The translations under genes were made by a program, and so were the position numbers. The notes beneath the pieces are model-generated. The model worked only from the letters and a program-made list of their open reading frames with translations, had not been told where the DNA came from and did not search any database. Positions 61,001-64,000 of a DNA stretch of 64,000 nucleotides are shown piece after piece; within the stretch, counting starts at the first letter, position 1; each line of letters opens with the position of its first letter. The DNA lies in contig OU612068.1 of NCBI GenBank assembly GCA_914767715.1, positions 22,320,001 through 22,384,000 of the forward strand, given 5' to 3'. The DNA comes from Membranipora membranacea (lineage: Eukaryota; Bryozoa; Gymnolaemata; Cheilostomatida; Membraniporidae).

Positions 61001-63037
61001 AGTAAAGCTGGCAAACACAATCATATTTGCATGGCTAGTTGATGACGTAAAGACACTGTAAGTGCTATAAGACCTTTTGAAGTAGTAACATAAAGCGGTA
61101 CAATGAATGGCAACGGGCAGCACCTATAGATAATTGACTGTAATGTACTGACAACTTCCAATAATCGAGAAATTGACCGTACAAATAGCATTAGAAAAGC
61201 GGTCAACTATGATTAACCTCAGCATAACAAAGATATAAACTAGGGTAATGGGCCCCTGGGAAATGATTTGGCCTGAGGGATTACCAGCCACATTACATTA
61301 CATTACATCGCCTATGAAGAGTTCTAGTGGTAATTATGCTTCTCTTTTCACATAGTGGTTAAGTCTTGGCTGGCCTTAGGTCAGTCGTCATCATATGAGA
61401 CTATTTATCTTGAATATCACATCACCAAACTGAAATCGATTTCATCAATACATAGGGGAGAGCATAACTCCAAAAATAATCACATGTCTGGACGTAATGA
61501 GGCCTTGGTACAAACTCTAAACACTCTCAACAGCCTAGAATAGTAAGAAGGTCAATAACCACTGGTGTGCTAATTTTAGAAGAACCTGTTGAGCATACTG
61601 CATCTACAGGAAATAGAAGTGGAAATGAATGAAATAATCAGAATGTCTGTAACAAATCCATTAATCTATTCAGCATGCTTGAGAGGCCCATAACGCCTAG
61701 ACCTAGTGATTAGCGAATGTGTTAATAAGTCCGTTTGTAGTACTCCACACATTATATTGTGGTGTTAGATGCTAACATCGATTCCAATGGTATGTAAGCA
61801 ATGTAATATTCTATCTTCATGTTAGTTGTAGTGAAAGTTTTAAGACAACTAAGTAGTTTTACATCCAACATGATCGCCACTGGACAGGTTTTTCTCGTTT
61901 ATTGACCTAAGGTACAACTGTATGTGTATCTTTTCAACCACTAGTCGTGTTGCGATTGAAATCGTACAACTTATAACAGCCAATAATCTACACAATGGCT
62001 TTTCTCCTGACAGAAACTCGCAATGGCTAGACTAATATTCTGGAAAACTCAATGCAGGAATGCTCCATGATATCTAAATAACAGTTGAGAAATTTCACAA
62101 TCCATCCTATTTTTCTTGAATCCAAGGTTGTATCGTGAAGTCGAGGTTTCCTCTGCCAAAATAATGCCTCATTAAGCCAGGAAGATTATAGATAAGATAA
62201 CACTTGATGATTATTATGGAACCTGAACCAATTTCTGACAAAGTTAAACTTGCGATTATGCCGTATTACCGCACAACCAACAGGTAAGGTATACTGAATA
62301 AACAATTTAGCGTGTTTATACATCACTTCAGTCAGCGATTATAAGCTCAAGAAATGAGATATGCTGCCAGCAAATACGTAAGTGAGGAAGAGAAAAACAA
62401 TATTGTGTACCGATGAAGTGTGATAATTAGCGAACTGTCAAGGGAATCTCTGTAATTAATCATTCGCATATTTTTCTATGTACTGTTCTCAACATGAGGG
62501 TTACCCTGCTAATATATTGGTGCGGAGTTGTCCATCTACAGGTAACGTGTTTTGTAACGTGAGAGTAGAGAGGTTTAAGCAACTTAATGAATTGAGTTTT
62601 GGATGTCATGAAAGCCACAACGTGGGGGGTCGGCTACCTAACAAGAGAAGATTTCTCTGCTATCATCATTGTCTCAACAGAAATATCAAACTGCTTGCAA
62701 AAAATGGAACGAGAAGTTGGAGACAGGGCAAAATTCAATTTGTTTAATCATTGAGGTCAGCTGCACATACCTCCATTCGCCTGAATGAGTTCTCTACAGT
62801 ACATGTTCTCAGCTCCACGGGGTCGTGAATCCTGTTGAGCACTCTGTGCTGATTGCTGGCGTCACCGTCCTGCCCCTTCCCCTTATTACTCGATACCATG
62901 GCAGCCGCCATGTTGGATGACGATGAGTAAACAGAGCGGGCTATCGAGTGTCTGCTAGCACTCAGCGAGCGATTATGAGGTGTAAAGAGTCCAAAACTGC
63001 TGCCAGCACTCGCAGCGCCGATATTAATGCTATTCAT
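37027..63037 (-). CDS. DPP6/DPP10-like dipeptidyl-peptidase-like membrane protein (pseudo-peptidase), longest isoform
   Basis: First exon 63037-62771 plus 19 common exons: 53952-53838, 51808-51713, 51051-50867, 50413-50286, 49697-49628, 48869-48752, 48403-48270, 48015-47936, 47582-47465, 47322-47308, 47225-47076, 46684-46542, 46250-46075, 45752-45599, 39476-39282, 38776-38616, 38294-38154, 37704-37631, 37176-37027. All phases close. The common part is 800 aa; with this first exon the protein is 889 aa, close to DPP6. The order is cytoplasmic N-terminus, one membrane segment ([18 protein letters not shown], the DPP6/DPP10 signature), eight-bladed beta-propeller, then alpha/beta-hydrolase domain. 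The nucleophile motif is GQGYGG (codon 38709-38707), where active DPP4 has GWSYGG. Asp (HGTDD) and His (IGHD) remain. Vertebrate relatives are Kv4 channel auxiliary subunits; that role here is inferred. The Cys motif CLTC in exon 46250-46075 matches the family. Confidence 0.93.
40429..40458. mobile_element. Short palindrome sharing the core of the 20.1-kb element
   Basis: A 30-bp perfect palindrome with inner ends CACAGAGTAAGGAT / ATCCTTACTCTGTG around a short TA core. The flanks (ATTAGCA and TGTTAGCAT) extend the symmetry imperfectly. It lies upstream of FKBP gene 5 inside the DPP-like intron. Confidence 0.75.
41031..44778 (+). CDS. FKBP gene 5: ER-resident triple-FKBP, two-EF-hand protein ending in HDEL
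   Basis: Eight exons: 41031-41239, 41521-41666, 41881-42061, 42372-42517, 42761-42986, 43511-43647, 44022-44167, 44638-44778. The protein is 443 aa and the exon sizes are nearly identical to gene 4. A signal peptide (about 1-22) is followed by three FKBP domains. Domain 1 is complete (QHYTG, KFDS, EVIKG, GYR in place of GYG). Domain 2 keeps most pocket residues (EHYNG, PFDS, QVIKG, AYG). Domain 3 has KFTN in place of Phe-Asp. Two EF-hands follow, with loops [12 protein letters not shown] and [12 protein letters not shown]. Both have lost the Gly at loop position 6, so calcium affinity may be reduced. The C-terminus HHDEL is a KDEL-receptor retrieval signal, which places the protein in the ER lumen, where relatives assist folding of collagen-like and other secretory proteins. 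The whole gene lies antisense inside an intron of the DPP-like gene. The ATG at 41031 was chosen; Met codons 4 and 5 are alternatives. Confidence 0.94.
44311..44331. repeat. (TA)n microsatellite
   Basis: About ten TA dinucleotides in the last intron of FKBP gene 5. Confidence 0.9.
45340..45598 (-). mobile_element. SINE copy (family 1) abutting a DPP-like exon
   Basis: Reading on the minus strand from 45598, the sequence GGAGGTGGCTCAGTTGGTTA (A-box-like) and GTGGGTTTCGGATCCCACTG (B-box-like) is followed by the same body and 3' end as the 27.05-kb copy. The head starts at or within a few bases of the 5' splice site of the exon ending at 45599, so the element supplies intronic donor sequence. 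Confidence 0.75.
47308..47322 (-). other. 15-nt micro-exon of the DPP-like gene
   Basis: CAG|CTAGACCGCCAAAAG|GTATGG on the minus strand gives five residues (LDRQK) between exons 47582-47465 and 47225-47076. Both flanking junctions are in phase 0, so skipping it would keep the frame. It falls in the propeller, where family members have a charged surface loop, so it may be an alternatively used loop insert. Confidence 0.75.
48475..48640 (+). mobile_element. tRNA-derived SINE copy (family 2), DPP-like intron
   Basis: The A-box-like GAGATGGCTCAATCAGTGAGG is followed by a body ending TTGTAACAGTCCTCAGCACC and CTTGGGTGTATATA. The same 3' segment occurs near 33870 after a clear B box. Confidence 0.6.
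51475..51700. mobile_element. Possible MITE in a DPP-like intron
   Basis: Similar sequences face each other at the two ends (GGCCCTTAGTTTCAGG ... GGGAGGCA near 51478-51515, and the reverse complement of TGCCTCCCCTGTC ... ACTACGGCCCTG near 51660-51697). An internal GGGAGGCACTGCCTCCC hairpin lies by the left end. Confidence 0.4.
53838..53952 (-). other. DPP-like gene, common transmembrane exon (shared acceptor for all first exons)
   Basis: The exon has acceptor GTGCAG and donor CTG|GTATGT. It starts with an acidic [10 protein letters not shown] and continues through [18 protein letters not shown] to VLVTP. The motif N-W-K-G-I-x-I-A-L-x-V-I-x-V-I just inside and within the membrane is the most recognisable DPP6/DPP10 signature and differs from the DPP4 anchor. 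All five well-supported first exons end in phase 0, matching its start. Confidence 0.92.
55110..55235 (-). CDS. DPP-like gene, alternative first exon E (42 aa, Cys-containing)
   Basis: ATG at 55235 and donor GTT|GTAAGG at 55110 encode 42 residues and end in phase 0. The peptide starts [19 protein letters not shown] and ends with two closely spaced Cys residues (ISCVASCV), which could be acylated or redox-active near the membrane; that is inference. It is the first exon nearest the transmembrane exon, 1.2 kb away. The reading frame runs on for 43 more codons past the donor, so an unspliced product cannot be excluded. Confidence 0.6.
55301..55352. repeat. 14-bp minisatellite near DPP-like first exon E
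   Basis: Nearly four tandem copies of TGACTGTCAATACA, 66-117 bp upstream of the ATG at 55235 (minus strand), where its promoter or 5'-UTR would be. Confidence 0.88.
56150..56230 (-). CDS. DPP-like gene, alternative first exon D (27 aa)
   Basis: ATG at 56230 and donor GAG|GTAAAA at 56150 encode 27 residues and end in phase 0. The peptide is [16 protein letters not shown], followed by an acidic [11 protein letters not shown]. With the common exon it gives an 827-residue isoform. The stretch is GC-rich compared with its surroundings, as often seen at first exons. Confidence 0.68.
57226..57315 (-). CDS. DPP-like gene, alternative first exon C (30 aa)
   Basis: ATG at 57315 and donor AAA|GTAAGT at 57226 encode exactly 30 residues and end in phase 0. 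The peptide starts [13 protein letters not shown] and ends in the basic SVKLRK, directly before the common exon that opens with ELVGSEEEE. There is no signal peptide, as expected for the cytoplasmic side of a type II membrane protein. The consensus donor and the exact phase match are the main support. Confidence 0.7.
57913..57927 (-). CDS. DPP-like gene, possible minimal first exon (MSEEE)
   Basis: A short reading frame on the minus strand reads ATG TCT GAA GAA GAG and is followed directly by GTTGGT, a weak donor. It ends in phase 0 like the other first exons of this gene and would give an isoform with almost no cytoplasmic tail. The reading frame is so short that it could be chance; it is kept because position and phase fit the cluster. 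Confidence 0.25.
59217..59324 (-). CDS. DPP-like gene, alternative first exon B (36 aa, MGVKLT start)
   Basis: ATG at 59324 and donor CAG|GTAAGG at 59217 encode 36 residues and end in phase 0, compatible with the common transmembrane exon. The peptide is strongly basic and Ser-rich ([20 protein letters not shown]) and ends in an acidic GIEEQ. It begins Met-Gly with Thr at position 6, which fits the loose N-myristoylation pattern, and basic residues follow as in many membrane-anchored N-termini; this is inference. It would give an 836-residue isoform. Confidence 0.7.
59325..62770. other. Intron between DPP-like first exons A and B
   Basis: AT-rich with short meaningless frames. Apart from the CCCGCTG minisatellite (59463-59507) and a short CATTA tandem near 61290, I see nothing in it. 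Confidence 0.5.
59463..59507. repeat. 7-bp minisatellite (CCCGCTG)n
   Basis: About six copies of CCCGCTG with one CACGCTG variant. It is GC-rich within AT-rich DNA and lies about 140 bp upstream of the start codon of DPP-like first exon B, so it could sit in that promoter. Confidence 0.9.
62771..63037 (-). CDS. DPP-like gene, alternative first exon A (89 aa)
   Basis: ATG at 63037 and donor GAG|GTATGT at 62771 leave phase 0, which fits the transmembrane exon at 53952. It encodes an 89-residue cytoplasmic N-terminus rich in Ser, Asn and Arg ([19 protein letters not shown]), followed by a charged segment ending FRRME. The next common exon is almost 9 kb downstream. Length and composition resemble the long N-termini of DPP6-L-like isoforms, but I see no specific homology. 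This is the most distal of the candidate promoters, and the region around it is more GC-rich than its neighbours. Confidence 0.72.
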
Positions 63038-64000
63038 TTCAGTCCGGTAATGCTTGATCTTTTACAAAAGCTGCAGCAATATAGCGCTGTTTATTTATGC
63101 CAAGTTGAGCGTGTCAAAGGAATAACCTGCCCATGGTTTCGTGGTGTAAAGACCTAGATTTTAAAAGATAAATACTTGGTCCTTATTGAACCTTTTCACT
63201 GCTTTATAGTTTTAAACAATTTAAATTTCCTAAGACCATTTCCTAAGCTAACATTTATAGTCTTACGCTGAATAATGCTTTCTAAGCTCCTGTATGCAAC
63301 TCTGACGAAATTAGGGTATCCCACAATGCAATGCACAGAAACGCTGCTCACGTGGTTGACGAAGTATGAAGAATCAATTCAAAGCGGTACTTTTCGCTGT
63401 TGATAGTATAAACAGGTGATATGTACTTCAGATAATAGTATCCCTGAGCTGTTTAACTCTGAGCGACAATACACAGTTTTTCCTTTCTGGTCTAGCTCAA
63501 ACCACTTTAATCCACAAAACCCGTTCACTACAGTAGCTTTTGTAATCCAACAGCTATAATAATATTATTCCAGTCTTCTTGATCTTATCGAAGGCTTTTA
63601 GTGTGAACGGTCTGTCCGCACCAGATTCTCCTCACCCACAAGGTAGCCTCGGAAAATCTGCATCAGGATAATCCCAAGTTTCAGCTGGTTTTGTTGTACA
63701 ATAAAGGTAGCTGTAATATTTCAAATGACGTGATGAGGTCAACTTCTGCTAGGTGATAATATCCCTATATAATAACTCTATTTTAATATCTCTCGACTAT
63801 CGCTTTCTCAGTGTATAGAAGTCCGGTGTAGTGAGATGTGCTAGCAAATCTTCTTTACAGATAATTTGTCCAGTTATCAGTTTTCCCAGGCCTCAGCAGA
63901 CAAGGCGATGTCGAGGCAGCACAATTTCTGTCATTAACGAATGCTAATATAGGGGTATTAGCACGGTGATAATCTATCACGAACACGCCGGCGAGAAAGT
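63038..64000. other. Region upstream of DPP-like first exon A
   Basis: It would hold the distal promoter of the DPP-like gene. No exon or repeat was recognised. Confidence 0.45.

Overview
This is eukaryotic nuclear DNA from a multicellular animal, almost certainly an invertebrate. The genes are split by introns of about 0.2-6 kb with consensus GT/AG sites, the DNA is AT-rich, tRNA-derived SINEs and small inverted-repeat transposons are common, and one gene belongs to the animal-specific DPP6/DPP10 family. I cannot name the phylum from the sequence.

Plus strand, 1.6-44.8 kb: five related genes each encode a secretory-pathway protein with three FKBP-type prolyl-isomerase domains. All five have a signal peptide and the same intron phases. 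Genes 1-3 (1626-5987, 7452-15389, 19130-25510) share an extra Trp/His-rich N-terminal module and end in Thr-rich, mucin-like tails: a short one in gene 1, about 37 PTTTT units in gene 2, and in gene 3 a Thr tract plus ~45-residue N-glycosylation repeats and a six-Cys C-terminal domain. Genes 4 and 5 (28721-34127, 41031-44778) instead end in two EF-hands. Gene 5 carries the ER-retrieval signal HDEL. Gene 4 stops just before it. The Thr tails of genes 1 and 3 begin exactly where the first EF-hand loop begins in genes 4 and 5, so the tail appears to have replaced the EF-hand pair in an ancestor of genes 1-3. All five genes have a 3' splice site only 10-31 nt upstream of the ATG, which implies a 5'-UTR intron or spliced-leader trans-splicing.

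Minus strand, 63.0-37.0 kb: one large gene encodes a single-pass type II membrane protein of the DPP6/DPP10 (dipeptidyl-peptidase-like) type. Nineteen common exons give 800 residues and every phase closes. The catalytic Ser motif reads G-Q-G-Y-G-G (Ser to Gly), so it should be a pseudo-peptidase, although the Asp and His of the triad remain. At least five alternative first exons between 55.1 and 63.0 kb each begin with ATG, end in phase 0 and can splice to the same transmembrane exon. This is the arrangement known for the vertebrate Kv4 auxiliary subunits DPP6 and DPP10. FKBP gene 5 lies in antisense inside a 6.1-kb intron of this gene.

A small two-exon gene for a Pro-rich protein of unknown function (31663-30943, minus) lies inside an intron of FKBP gene 4.

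The intergenic and intronic DNA holds a 2.4-kb foldback element with ~430-bp inverted arms and an 11-bp flanking direct repeat, several MITE-like palindromes, at least one tRNA-derived SINE family, and short minisatellites. I saw no rRNA gene, intact tRNA gene or CRISPR array.
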